NCBI GenBank assembly: GCA_027459775.1
Contig: DAIDHE010000195.1
Location: 1-33,035, forward strand
Origin: Planctomycetales bacterium
GTDB taxonomy: Bacteria > Planctomycetota > Planctomycetia > Isosphaerales > Isosphaeraceae
Length of the DNA: 33,035 bases
Reading direction: 5' to 3'
Shown: in pieces, positions 24,179-31,820 of the stretch
Numbering within the stretch: the first letter of the stretch is position 1
Layout of the letters: each line of letters begins with the position of its first letter
Made by a program: the position numbers and the translations under genes
The notes under the pieces: generated by a model
Told to the model about the DNA's origin: nothing
The model's input: only the letters and a program-made list of their open reading frames with translations
The model's database searches: none

Positions 24179-24577
24179 ATGAGTTTCTCGACCAAGGCAC
24201 GGCCGATCGCCGCGTGGATCTTGACCGGTCTCCTGGCAGCGCTCTTCATCGGGAGCGCCTCTGGCAAACTGATGAAAGCCGCGCCGGTCGTCGAGATGTT
24301 CGAAAAATTCGGGCTCGGGAATGAAATCCTCTTGATCGGCTGTGGCGAGCTGGCGAGCGCCTTTTTGTTCGTGATTCCGCGGACGCACTCGCTGGGCGTG
24401 CTCCTGTTGTCGGCGTACATGGGCGGGGCGATCGTGACGCATATGCAGCATGGTGAAAGTTACGTCGTGCAATCGGTGATCCTGGCCTTGATCTGGGTCG
24501 CGGGGTTTTTGCGCAGGCCCGCCTTGCTCGGCAGTTTTTTCCCAAGCCGGCCTGAGCCCAGCTCAGCCGCGGAGTGA
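24179..24577 (+). CDS. DoxX family membrane protein
   Basis: The 132-residue protein has four predicted membrane segments and the DoxX-like pattern: TGLLAALFIGSASGKLMKAA in the first span, an acidic FEKFGLG turn, LLIGCGELASAFLFVIP in the second, GVLLLSAYMGGAIVTHMQHG in the third and a last span near VILALIWVAGF. Family members are small inner-membrane proteins, some tied to redox homeostasis; the activity is not well defined. The ATG at 24179 has GAGGAGA about ten bases upstream. The DUF1080 gene follows after 21 bases, so co-transcription is likely. Confidence 0.88.
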   Translation: MSFSTKARPIAAWILTGLLAALFIGSASGKLMKAAPVVEMFEKFGLGNEILLIGCGELASAFLFVIPRTHSLGVLLLSAYMGGAIVTHMQHGESYVVQSVILALIWVAGFLRRPALLGSFFPSRPEPSSAAE

Positions 24578-24598
24578 CTTCCAACCGGGAGAATCGAG

Positions 24599-25327
24599 AT
24601 GAATCGTCCTCATGGCCGCCGGGGCGCGTGGCGTCTTTGTCAACTGGGCGCCTCTCTGCTCATTGTCGGCGCGGCGGTCATTCCCGCCCGCTCCGCTGAG
24701 GACGAGCCGAGCTCCTTCGAGCGTGAGCCCTCGGGATGGACCAACTTGCTGGCGGGCGACGACCCCCTGAAGCACTGGACGCGAGGCCCGATCCCTCCCG
24801 AGGGCAAGCTCAACCCGAAATCGCAGTGGGTGTTCGATTCCAGGACCGGCGTGCTCGTGTGCCAGGGCGATCGCGGCCACGAGTGGCTGCGCTATGATCA
24901 CGAGCTGGGCGATTTTGTTTTTCACGTCGAATGGCGGTTCAGCCCGATCGATGGGAAAAAAGGCTACAACTCGGGGATTTACGCGAGAAATTCGCGCGAT
25001 GCTCGCATCTGGCACCAGGCGCAGACGGGGAGCGGATCAGGGGGCTTTCTCTTTGGCGACACGCCGATCCAGGGAAAGCTCAAGCGCATCAATCACGGCA
25101 AGCAAGGCCCCTCGCGTGTGAAGCCGGCCGGCGAGTGGAACACATTTGAGATCACCTGCCGAGGGACCGAAATGACGCTCTGGGTGAATGGCGCGATCGC
25201 CGACCAGTTTCGCGAGTGCGAGGTCAAGAAAGGCTACGTGGGGCTCGAGGCCGAGGGCTATCGGATCGAATTCCGCTCGGTGCTCTTGAAAACGCTGGGC
25301 GAGGAAAAGCCCGCGCCGCCGCGCTAA
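24599..25327 (+). CDS. Secreted DUF1080 (3-keto-disaccharide hydrolase-like) protein
   Basis: This 242-residue exported protein has a signal peptide (about 1-31) and a concanavalin-like DUF1080 domain. Visible features are the opening GWTNLLAGDDPLKHW, WLRYDHELGDFVFHVEWRF, NSGIYARNSRD and EWNTFEITCRGTEMTLWVNG, ending with GLEAEGYRIEFRSVLLK. Members in planctomycetes and Bacteroidota have been linked to glycoside hydrolysis by 3-keto-sugar chemistry, consistent with the Gfo/Idh oxidoreductase found further on. The ATG at 24599 is preceded by GGGAG. It lies in a run of plus-strand genes with sialate O-acetylesterase and Gfo/Idh, probably a sugar-polymer-degrading set. Confidence 0.9.
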   Translation: MNRPHGRRGAWRLCQLGASLLIVGAAVIPARSAEDEPSSFEREPSGWTNLLAGDDPLKHWTRGPIPPEGKLNPKSQWVFDSRTGVLVCQGDRGHEWLRYDHELGDFVFHVEWRFSPIDGKKGYNSGIYARNSRDARIWHQAQTGSGSGGFLFGDTPIQGKLKRINHGKQGPSRVKPAGEWNTFEITCRGTEMTLWVNGAIADQFRECEVKKGYVGLEAEGYRIEFRSVLLKTLGEEKPAPPR

Positions 25328-25433
25328 GATCGCGCGTCGTCTGGCCGCCGGGGTCTTGGTCGGGAGACGCCGCTCTGGCATGATGGGCCAGGATGCGAGG
25401 ACTTGTTCACAAGCCAGGATCGAGGGTCGAGCC

Positions 25434-27014
25434 ATGACGCGGATCGTGCGAGAGAGATGGGCGGGCGTCTTTTCAGCGGGGATCGCGGCGTGCGTTGGCG
25501 CTGCTCTTTCCGCGCCGGCGCATGCGGATATCAAGACGCCGGCAATCTTCGGCTCGCACATGGTGCTCGAGCGCGACATGAAAGACCCGGTGTGGGGGTG
25601 GGCCGACCCAGGCGAGGAAGTCACGGTTGCGATCGCCGGCCAGACCAAGACGGCAACGGCCGGGGCCGACGGCTCATGGCGGGTGGTTCTCGACCCGATG
25701 CCCGCCGGCGGTCCGCACGAGATGACGATCAAGGGCAAGAACACGCTCACCTTCGGCGACGTCTTGATCGGCGAGGTCTGGATCTGCTCGGGCCAGTCGA
25801 ACATGCAGTGGCCCGTGATCGCGACCAACAGCGGCGAGCTCGAGGTCAAAGGCGCCAAGCACCCGCGTATTCGCTTGATCTCGGTTCCCCAGGTCGGAAC
25901 CCAGACGCCGCAAAAGGATTTCAAGGGCGAGTGGCAAACCTGCCGCCCCGAGACGACGGCGTTTTTCTCGGCCGTCGGTTATCTCTTCGGGCGCAGGCTG
26001 CACGACACGCTGGAAGTTCCCATCGGCCTGATCAACGACGCCTGGGGAGGCTCGGCCTGCGAGGCCTGGGTGCGCAGGGACATTCTGGCCGCGGACTCCA
26101 AATACGGGCCCTTGATCAAGCACTGGGAAGAGATCGAGCGCGACTATCCCCGCGCCAAGGCCGAGTTCGACGCCAAGATGGTCGACTGGAACAAAGCCGC
26201 CGCGAAGGCCAAGAACGAGGGCAAGCCCGAGCCGCCGCGGCCCGCGGACCCCGACTGGAACATGAACGGCAACTTCCGCCCCGGCAATATTTATAACGGC
26301 GTCCTCAAGCCCACCATCGGCTATGGCATCCGCGGCGTGATCTGGTATCAAGGCGAATCCAACGCCGGCCGCGCTTACCAGTACCGCGACTTGTTCCCAC
26401 TCATGATCAAATCCTGGCGCGAGGAGTGGGGCCAGGGGGATTTCCCCTTTTTCTGGGTGCAACTGGCCGACTTCATGAATGAAACGCCCGAGCCCCGCGA
26501 AAGCGCCTGGGCCGAGCTCCGGGAAGCCCAGACCATGACCATGAGCCGCCTGCCCCAGACTGGCGAGGCCGTGATCATCGACGTGGGCGAGGGCCAGGAC
26601 ATCCACCCCCGAAACAAACAAGACGTGGCCGACCGGCTGGCACGGTGGGCGCTCGCGACCGTTTACAACGTCCCGATGGCCCATCGCAGCCCGCTGTACA
26701 AGGCCATGGAGATCAAGGGCGACAAGGTCGTCCTTACCCTCGACCACTGTGGCGGCGGGCTCAAGACCTTTGACGTCCCCGAGGTCCGCGGGTTCGCCAT
26801 CGCGGGCGACGATCACAAATTCGTCTGGGCCAAGGCCAGGATCATCGCCCCGACCCAGATCGAGGTCTGGGCCGACGCCGTCAAGAACCCCAAGGCCGTC
26901 CGATATGCCTGGGCCGACAACCCCGTCTGCAACGTGTCTAGCGCCCAAGGGCTGCCGCTGACGCCGTTCCGCACCGACGACTGGCCCGGCGTCACGATCC
27001 ACAACGATCGCTGA
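25434..27014 (+). CDS. Secreted sialate O-acetylesterase (SGNH-like hydrolase)
   Basis: The 526-residue protein removes O-acetyl groups from sugars (sialic acids in the founding members, plant or algal polysaccharides in many bacteria). It has a signal peptide (about 1-33, ending HA-D), an N-terminal beta domain with HMVLERDMKDPVWGWADPGE, and the catalytic SGNH region: nucleophile S122 in CSGQSNMQWPV, WYQGESNAGRAYQY as block III, and D389-x-H391 in DIHPRNKQDVADR. A C-terminal beta domain closes the protein. The ATG at 25434 follows a GAGGGTCGA stretch; the frame is open to 25356 without benefit. It lies between DUF1080 and Gfo/Idh, in line with a polysaccharide-degradation role. Confidence 0.92.
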   Translation: MTRIVRERWAGVFSAGIAACVGAALSAPAHADIKTPAIFGSHMVLERDMKDPVWGWADPGEEVTVAIAGQTKTATAGADGSWRVVLDPMPAGGPHEMTIKGKNTLTFGDVLIGEVWICSGQSNMQWPVIATNSGELEVKGAKHPRIRLISVPQVGTQTPQKDFKGEWQTCRPETTAFFSAVGYLFGRRLHDTLEVPIGLINDAWGGSACEAWVRRDILAADSKYGPLIKHWEEIERDYPRAKAEFDAKMVDWNKAAAKAKNEGKPEPPRPADPDWNMNGNFRPGNIYNGVLKPTIGYGIRGVIWYQGESNAGRAYQYRDLFPLMIKSWREEWGQGDFPFFWVQLADFMNETPEPRESAWAELREAQTMTMSRLPQTGEAVIIDVGEGQDIHPRNKQDVADRLARWALATVYNVPMAHRSPLYKAMEIKGDKVVLTLDHCGGGLKTFDVPEVRGFAIAGDDHKFVWAKARIIAPTQIEVWADAVKNPKAVRYAWADNPVCNVSSAQGLPLTPFRTDDWPGVTIHNDR

Positions 27015-27061
27015 ACCTGGACCATCGTCAAAGTTCCGGCCCCTTACCCGATTGCGAAGGG

Positions 27062-27077
27062 TTAAACCTTGGTTTAA
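27062..27077. promoter_or_regulatory. Palindrome TTAAACC-TT-GGTTTAA, candidate operator
   Basis: A perfect 7+7 inverted repeat around two bases lies 57 bases upstream of the Gfo/Idh start, in a short AT-rich island in otherwise GC-rich DNA. Such symmetry in an intergenic region before a catabolic gene suggests a transcription-factor site. The regulator is not in the window and is unknown. Confidence 0.45.
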
Positions 27078-27133
27078 GCTTGAGCCGAAGGCCCCCCACG
27101 TTTCCCTCCACCGAACCTTCCCCGGGAGCTCGA

Positions 27134-28606
27134 ATGATGTCGAAATCGCAGCTCAATCGTCGCCGGTTTCTGAAGACCTCTCTGGCCGCGGGCTTTGGCG
27201 CGGGTTTCGCGATTGGGGGCACCAAGTCGTCGGGCCGGATCCTGGGCGCCAATGACACGATCCGGATCGCGGTCGCCGGGCTGAACGGGCGCGGGGGCAG
27301 CCATATCGACGAGTTCGGCAAGATGGCGGGCGTCGAGATCGCCTACCTGATCGACCCCGACACGCGGACGTACAAGAAGCGGCTGGATCAGATCGCCAAG
27401 CTCGGCGGCAAGGCGCCGGCGACCGTTCAAGACGTTCGCAAGGTTCTGGAAGATCATTCGGTCGATGCCGTCTCGGTCGCCACGCCCAATCATTGGCATT
27501 CGTTGATCACAATCTGGGCGTGCCAGGCGGGCAAGGACGTCTACGTCGAGAAGCCGTGCAGCCACAACGTCCACGAAGGGCGAGTCGCCGTCGAGGCCGC
27601 CAGGCGCTACAAGCGCATCGTCCAGCACGGCACCCAGAGCCGCTCGAGCCGCGACTGGGCGCGGGCCGTCGAGGTGATCCAGTCGGGGCAACTGGGCAAG
27701 CTGTTGGTTTCGCGGGCTCTGTGTTACAAGTCGCGGGAATCGATCGGGCAAAAGCCGACCGCAACGCCCCCCGAGCAGGTCGCCTTCGACCTCTGGCTCG
27801 GGCCCGCCCCCAATCAGCCCTACCATGCCAACCTGGTACACTACAACTGGCACTGGTTCTGGGATTTCGGCAACGGCGACATCGGCAACCAGGGGGTCCA
27901 TCAGATGGACATCGCCCGCTGGATGATCGCCGGCGCGAACGGCTCGAGCGCGACCTATCCCAAATCGGTCCAGAGCCTGGGTGGGCGGTTTGGCTACAAG
28001 GATCAGGGCGAGACGCCCAACACCCAGATCTCGGTCATGGACTTTGGCGACACCCAACTCATCTTCGAGGTGCGGGGCCTCAAGACCGCTGCCTACCACG
28101 GCGAAAAGGTCGGCAACATCGCCCACCTTGAGGCGGGCGACATCGTCGGAAGCAAGTTTTATCCGAAAGACGGTTCAAGTCCGGTCGCGGTTGCGACCTT
28201 GCTCAAGTCCGAGGTCAAGCGCGGGCCGGGGCGGGACCACTTCGACAACTTCATCGCGGCTGTTCGCAGCCGGAACACCGCCGACCTGAACGCCGATATT
28301 CTCGAGGGGCACTATTCGGCCGCCCTCTGTCATCTCGCCAACATCTCATATCGCCTGGGCGCCGAGACGACCTACGACGGCGCGTCCAAGGCCTTCGGCG
28401 ACGATAAGGACGCCCACGAGACGCTCGAACGGATGGCCGACCACCTCAAGGCCGACTCCGTGCCGGTCGACGGCCTCAAATACCGCGTCGGGCCCAAGCT
28501 CGCCTTCGACGCCGCCAGCGAGTCGTTCACGGGCGACTCCCAGGCCAATGCCCTTTTGACCCGGGCCTATCGCTCGCCTTTCGTCGTGCCCGATCGGATG
28601 TTGTGA
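27134..28606 (+). CDS. Gfo/Idh/MocA-family oxidoreductase with Tat signal
   Basis: This 490-residue NAD(P)-dependent oxidoreductase has a twin-arginine signal (NRRRFLKTSLAAGFGAGFAI) so it is probably exported folded with its cofactor. The Rossmann fold follows: IRIAVAGLNGRGG, the YLIDPD acidic strand end, and EKP (K140 in VYVEKPCSHN), the conserved catalytic lysine. The C-terminal alpha/beta domain includes NWHWFWDFGNGDIGNQGVHQ and MDIARWMI, with histidines typical of this group. The ATG at 27134 (or the next at 27137) has GGGAG upstream. Together with DUF1080 and the acetylesterase it suggests 3-keto-sugar chemistry on exported or periplasmic oligosaccharides. The exact substrate is unknown. 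Confidence 0.92.
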   Translation: MMSKSQLNRRRFLKTSLAAGFGAGFAIGGTKSSGRILGANDTIRIAVAGLNGRGGSHIDEFGKMAGVEIAYLIDPDTRTYKKRLDQIAKLGGKAPATVQDVRKVLEDHSVDAVSVATPNHWHSLITIWACQAGKDVYVEKPCSHNVHEGRVAVEAARRYKRIVQHGTQSRSSRDWARAVEVIQSGQLGKLLVSRALCYKSRESIGQKPTATPPEQVAFDLWLGPAPNQPYHANLVHYNWHWFWDFGNGDIGNQGVHQMDIARWMIAGANGSSATYPKSVQSLGGRFGYKDQGETPNTQISVMDFGDTQLIFEVRGLKTAAYHGEKVGNIAHLEAGDIVGSKFYPKDGSSPVAVATLLKSEVKRGPGRDHFDNFIAAVRSRNTADLNADILEGHYSAALCHLANISYRLGAETTYDGASKAFGDDKDAHETLERMADHLKADSVPVDGLKYRVGPKLAFDAASESFTGDSQANALLTRAYRSPFVVPDRML

Positions 28607-28626
28607 AACGCAAAAAGCGACCCAAT

Positions 28627-28655
28627 CGGCGAGCGGCCGTCTTGGCCGCTCGCCG
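28627..28655 (-). terminator. Terminator between convergent genes
   Basis: GGCGAGCGGCC (28628-28638) and GGCCGCTCGCC (28644-28654) form a perfect 11-bp stem with a GTCTT loop, extended by one outer C-G pair. The A-run at 28612-28616 gives a T-tract for transcripts coming from the minus-strand gene at 28716-29087, so it is best read as that gene's terminator; it may also stop the plus-strand Gfo/Idh transcript. Confidence 0.7.
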
Positions 28656-28715
28656 GTCCGGTCGATGGGGGGGCGAGTTCGTTCGTGGTGGTGATCCAGC
28701 CCTCGGGCTCGATCG

Positions 28716-29087
28716 CTACTTGACCAGGTCGCGCCAGGCGAAATAGGCGTCGATCCACTCGTGCCCCTTGGGGAGCGGTTCGACCCATTCGAGACGGCTG
28801 ATGTCGACGACCCGGGTCTTCCCGTTCGCCTTGCAGACGGCGTTGAGCCCGTAGCCGTTCCTGGGCCACTCGAGCCGCTCGCACTCGACCACTTCGCCGC
28901 CCACCCGTGCGGTGAACGGACATTCGACCTCGTCGCGAATTGTACTGAGCAGCCCCGCGTGCTCCTCGCTCTCGTCAGCGCTGTCGCTTGTGGCCTGGTC
29001 GATCAGAGCGCGAAGTTTTTTGCGGTTGGCGCTCGCCGCCGTGGATCCCGCCGAGGGCGATCCGCCGAATTGGAAGCTCCAGTTCAT
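28716..29087 (-). CDS. Small cytoplasmic protein of unknown function
   Basis: This 123-residue protein has no signal peptide or membrane segment. It opens with a short variable part, then a charged helix (NRKKLRALIDQATSDSADES), a middle region ECPFTARVGGEVVECERLEW and RNGYGLNAVCKANGKTRVV, and ends with a compact acidic-aromatic stretch DISRLEWVEPLPKGHEWIDA. I believe similar proteins occur in planctomycetes and other bacteria, sometimes annotated as calcium-binding; I cannot confirm that here and see no EF-hand loop. The ATG at 29087 follows AAGGTG at a good distance; an alternative GTG lies at 29099. It is convergent with the Gfo/Idh gene. Confidence 0.75.
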   Translation of the reverse strand: MNWSFQFGGSPSAGSTAASANRKKLRALIDQATSDSADESEEHAGLLSTIRDEVECPFTARVGGEVVECERLEWPRNGYGLNAVCKANGKTRVVDISRLEWVEPLPKGHEWIDAYFAWRDLVK

Positions 29088-29815
29088 GGGTGCACACACC
29101 TTTTCCGCGGTCGGTCATCAGGATGAAAAGAATCAATCGTTGCAAACCGAGGAGACATGGCAAAGGATCAGGCGTCGAACGCCGCGCCGCCCCAACTATA
29201 CTCGATCGACGTCCCGAACGAGCTTTATTGAGCAAGAATTCCAGAATCGCGATGCATCTGGGCTTTCATCCCTCGGAAAACCCATCGAGATCACGCCCAG
29301 ATCCCAGGCGGGGCGGCCTGTTGGTTTCGCGGTTTACCGGTGGTTGGGAACTCTTCGGTGAGACGCAACGTTGACGGACCGGCGCGGCGTGACATCCATT
29401 CGCTGGATTGTCGAAACGACGCTCGGGAGCCCGCGAACCTGACCGCAAGTGGGCGGCGGGCCGACTCAGACCGGTCCAGATGACAAACAGAGCCGCCGCC
29501 GGACGATTCTTGGCGATCATCCGTGGCGACGGGGGGCGAGGCAGCACTCGTCCGGGGGACGACGGTTGCTCGATCCTGATGCCAGGCGAGCCGAATATCC
29601 ATCAACACCATCAACATTAGCCCGAGGGGGGCGATTTGTTCAAGCCCCTTCTTCACTTCAGCGTCGGATTCGCCCGTGTTGGCCGCGGTATCGCTCGGCA
29701 CGCCTCCCGCGTCGCCTGGTCATGGCGGCTGGTACGCGGGATTCTCCTCTCCGGAATCATCGAAGCGCCCGCGCCGGCGCTGGCCCAGGCAATCCGCGGG
29801 GCCGCCGCCCCGGCC
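29088..29815. other. 728-bp stretch with little coding signal
   Basis: Several open frames cross it but none shows family resemblance, a good ribosome-binding site and plausible composition together. It contains the tiny candidate ORF at 29157-29231. The minus strand of about 29390-29490 contains a stretch (reading CHLDRSESARRPLAVRFAGS in one frame) reminiscent of dispersed intergenic repeats in bacterial genomes. This is an impression only; a whole-genome self-comparison would settle it. Confidence 0.4.
29157..29231 (+). CDS. Candidate 24-residue small ORF
   Basis: ATG 29157 follows a strong GAGGAG (29149-29154) by two bases, and the frame encodes 24 residues starting MAKDQASNAAPPQLYSIDVP and ending at TGA 29229-29231. 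Spacing to the ribosome-binding site is tighter than ideal. It lies divergent from the small unknown protein gene (-). It could be a leader peptide, the remnant of a longer gene, or chance; I recognise no family. Confidence 0.25.
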   Translation: MAKDQASNAAPPQLYSIDVPNELY

Positions 29816-30313
29816 CTATTCGTTCTCGCCCAGCGCCCCGGGGGCTTGATCGGGAGGTTTCTCGTCGAACGACGCCGTCGCCAAGCTCGGCTCGAGAGCG
29901 CAGGCCGGGACGTTCACTTGCCCCAACGCCTCGGCGATCTCGACCTCGCTGGCAAGCGAAAGCCAGCGCGAGACCCGCGACCTCTGTTTCGAGAGCAGCG
30001 TAAATGCTTGGCGAGCAAGGGGCCTGAGGAGCGGGTGCGACAGCCGAAAGGACCATTCGCGATAGTCCTCGAGAGCGAAGAGGCACATGATCCAGGCGGA
30101 ATCGTCGCGGTAGACGGCCCCTTGATCGCTGACAACGACGAGCTCCTGGGGCGCGAGGCCGGCACGATCGAGGCCGGGAAAAAGCCGTTCGGCCAGGGGC
30201 GATCGGGCCGGGATGAATCTCAGGTTCACGAGCGCGACTTGTCGTCTCATCCAGCGCTTGGCCCAGCTACAGAGTCCACATCGCGGGTCATAAAGTACGT
30301 AGAGCAGGTCCAT
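29816..30313 (-). CDS. DCC family (DUF393) thiol-disulfide oxidoreductase-like protein
   Basis: The 165-residue protein opens with the DCC motif as YDPRCGLCSWA, with a thioredoxin-like C12-G-L-C15, followed by a helix WAKRWMRRQ and the strand LRFIPARSP. The middle has VVVSDQGAVYRDDSAWIMCL, matching the family pattern of a strand-turn followed by a conserved helix, and then an R-rich helical region (LRPLARQAFTLLSKQRSRVS). The family (also called DUF393) is presumed to be redox-active. The last 40 residues are Pro/Ala/Glu-rich and probably disordered. The start at 30313 places the motif near the N-terminus; the frame is open to 30412 with no family resemblance. The upstream gene on this strand is a membrane protein 128 bases away. 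Confidence 0.85.
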   Translation of the reverse strand: MDLLYVLYDPRCGLCSWAKRWMRRQVALVNLRFIPARSPLAERLFPGLDRAGLAPQELVVVSDQGAVYRDDSAWIMCLFALEDYREWSFRLSHPLLRPLARQAFTLLSKQRSRVSRWLSLASEVEIAEALGQVNVPACALEPSLATASFDEKPPDQAPGALGENE

Positions 30314-30441
30314 GGGCGATCTCGCTTGAGAAAAGGCAGCGACCAGGCCTGATGCGGGCGGGTCGCGGTGTGCGTTTCGAGTGCAAGTTTCACGGTGATC
30401 GAGCCGCGCCAAGGTCTCGAGCCGCCCTGTTTCGCGGCGAG

Positions 30442-30849
30442 TCAGTAGGTTCGGACTGGAACCGGATCGAGATAGTCATCGGGCTGGACGGGGGGCTTTT
30501 GAATGCGGAGAACCGCCCGGCGTCGCAGCTTCGCGAACACGTAGAGATTCAGGAAATGCATCGCTCCAAGGACGAGCAAGACCAGGCCGACCTTGGTGCT
30601 CAGGCTCTCGATGGCCTGCGCCAGGTCGATTGGCCTTTCGCCGTACTTGAGGGCCAGCGCGATGTAGCCGATGTTGACGAGATAGAAGCCCACGGCGAGC
30701 AAGTGGTTGACCGAGTCGGCGAGCATCTCGTTGCCCAGAAACGAGTCGACCAGGAAAACGCGTCCGTTTTTCACCAGGGTCCGCGCGACCCAGATGGTCA
30801 GAGAAATGCTGAGGAACAGATAGGCCGCATAGGCGCCGACGACATACAT
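30442..30849 (-). CDS. Small polytopic membrane protein of unknown function
   Basis: This 135-residue protein has three or four hydrophobic segments: residues 1-23 (YVVGAYAAYLFLSISLTIWV), about 45-65 (NHLLAVGFYLVNIGYIALAL) and about 85-108 (VGLVLLVLGAMHFLNLYVFA). It ends with a basic, Pro-rich cytoplasmic-looking tail. A polar amphipathic region (NGRVFLVDSFLGNEMLADSV) lies after the first span. I do not recognise a named family. The ATG at 30849 is preferred because GGAG lies seven bases upstream; a GTG at 30861 has no such site. It is followed on the same strand by the DCC protein gene, possibly one transcript. Confidence 0.78.
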   Translation of the reverse strand: MYVVGAYAAYLFLSISLTIWVARTLVKNGRVFLVDSFLGNEMLADSVNHLLAVGFYLVNIGYIALALKYGERPIDLAQAIESLSTKVGLVLLVLGAMHFLNLYVFAKLRRRAVLRIQKPPVQPDDYLDPVPVRTY

Positions 30850-31166
30850 GGTTTTCTCCACTTCATCGCTTGATGGATACCAGCGGCCGCGTCAGGATGA
30901 CGGGGCCGCCCTGTGATTCCGAACGACCGAGCCGAAACACGCGGCGATCGGCCTCGGTGATAAAAACCGCGAGAACTCGGCGGGATTAACAGGTCCGGTT
31001 GGGGGAATCCGTGTTTTTGGGGAACTCCTCTGGACGCGAGGTCAACCGGTGTTCATGGTTCCGGGCGGGTGGGGGTTGGTATAGTGATCAGGCAGGCGGT
31101 CTGACGGGCGTTGGCGCCAGTTCAGGCTAGTGAATCACGTTCTTGTCAGGAGTCGATCGCGAACCG
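30850..31166. promoter_or_regulatory. 317-bp divergent intergenic region with ECF-like promoter candidate
   Basis: No gene is seen. It separates the small membrane protein (-) from the sigma factor gene (+). GGAAC (31021-31025) followed after 15 bases by GTCAA (31041-31045) resembles the promoter type used by ECF sigma factors (GGAAC and TC elements) and would be well placed for autoregulation of the sigma factor. A TATAGT (31080-31085) is also present but has no matching -35 element at normal distance. Confidence 0.35.
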
Positions 31167-31811
31167 ATGTGGCCCGACGCTGGCGAAACCCAGAGCCTGC
31201 TCGAGCGCGCCAGGGCGTCCGACAAAGAGGCGGCGGAAAAGCTCTGGGAGCGCTTCCGCCCCGCGCTGCGGCGAATGATCGGGCTACGACTCGACCAGGC
31301 CCTGGCGCGCCGGGTCGACGCCAGCGACGTCGTTCAAGACGTGCTCATGAAGGCCAATCAGAGGCTGGGCGAATACCTGGACAACCCGGCCATGCCGTTT
31401 CATCTCTGGCTGCGTCAAATCGCGCGCGACCAGATGATCGACGCCCACCGCCGGCACCGCGTCTCGGGCAAACGCAGCATCGATCGTGAACAAGGAATTC
31501 ATCTTGGGTCGGCCTGGGACGATCGATCGTCGCTTGATCTGGCCCAAGAGCTGCAGGACGCGGCCCTGACCCCGGCGGCGGAGGCGCTCAGACGCGAGCT
31601 CGAGCAGCGGTTCGAGGCGGCCCTTCACGACCTCGACGACGACGATCGCGAGATCATCGTCCTTCGTCATCACGAACAACTCTCGAACATCGAAGCCTCG
31701 GTCGTGCTCGGGCTCTCACAACCGGCTGCCGGGATGCGTTATCTGCGCGCCCTCAAGCGGCTTCGGGAACGACTCAGCGAACCCCCTTCGGTCACGGTCG
31801 CGCATCCATGA
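31167..31811 (+). CDS. ECF-type sigma-70 family RNA polymerase sigma factor
   Basis: The 214-residue protein contains the sigma region 2 core (LDQALARRVDASDVVQDVLM, with LWLRQIARDQMIDAHRRHR for promoter melting and -10 recognition) and a region 4 helix-turn-helix (REIIVLRHHEQLSNIEASVV, then LGLSQPAAGMRYLRALKRLR). The lack of regions 1 and 3 and the length are typical of ECF factors. It belongs to the planctomycete type paired with Ser/Thr kinases: the kinase gene starts nine bases after its stop. ATG 31167 is preferred; AGGAG lies about 14 bases upstream, somewhat far, and TTG 31143 is an alternative. Activity is likely governed by the kinase rather than by an anti-sigma factor. Confidence 0.9.
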   Translation: MWPDAGETQSLLERARASDKEAAEKLWERFRPALRRMIGLRLDQALARRVDASDVVQDVLMKANQRLGEYLDNPAMPFHLWLRQIARDQMIDAHRRHRVSGKRSIDREQGIHLGSAWDDRSSLDLAQELQDAALTPAAEALRRELEQRFEAALHDLDDDDREIIVLRHHEQLSNIEASVVLGLSQPAAGMRYLRALKRLRERLSEPPSVTVAHP

Positions 31812-31820
31812 GGACGAGCC

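Noticed and set aside
25674..28126. Two long minus-strand frames (25674-27002 and 27074-28126)
   Set aside because: Both are antisense to the acetylesterase and Gfo/Idh genes, which carry clear catalytic motifs.
29291..29701. 136-residue minus-strand frame in the sparse region
   Set aside because: Its GTG start has a ribosome-binding site too close, and the translation lacks a domain; part of it may be repeat sequence.
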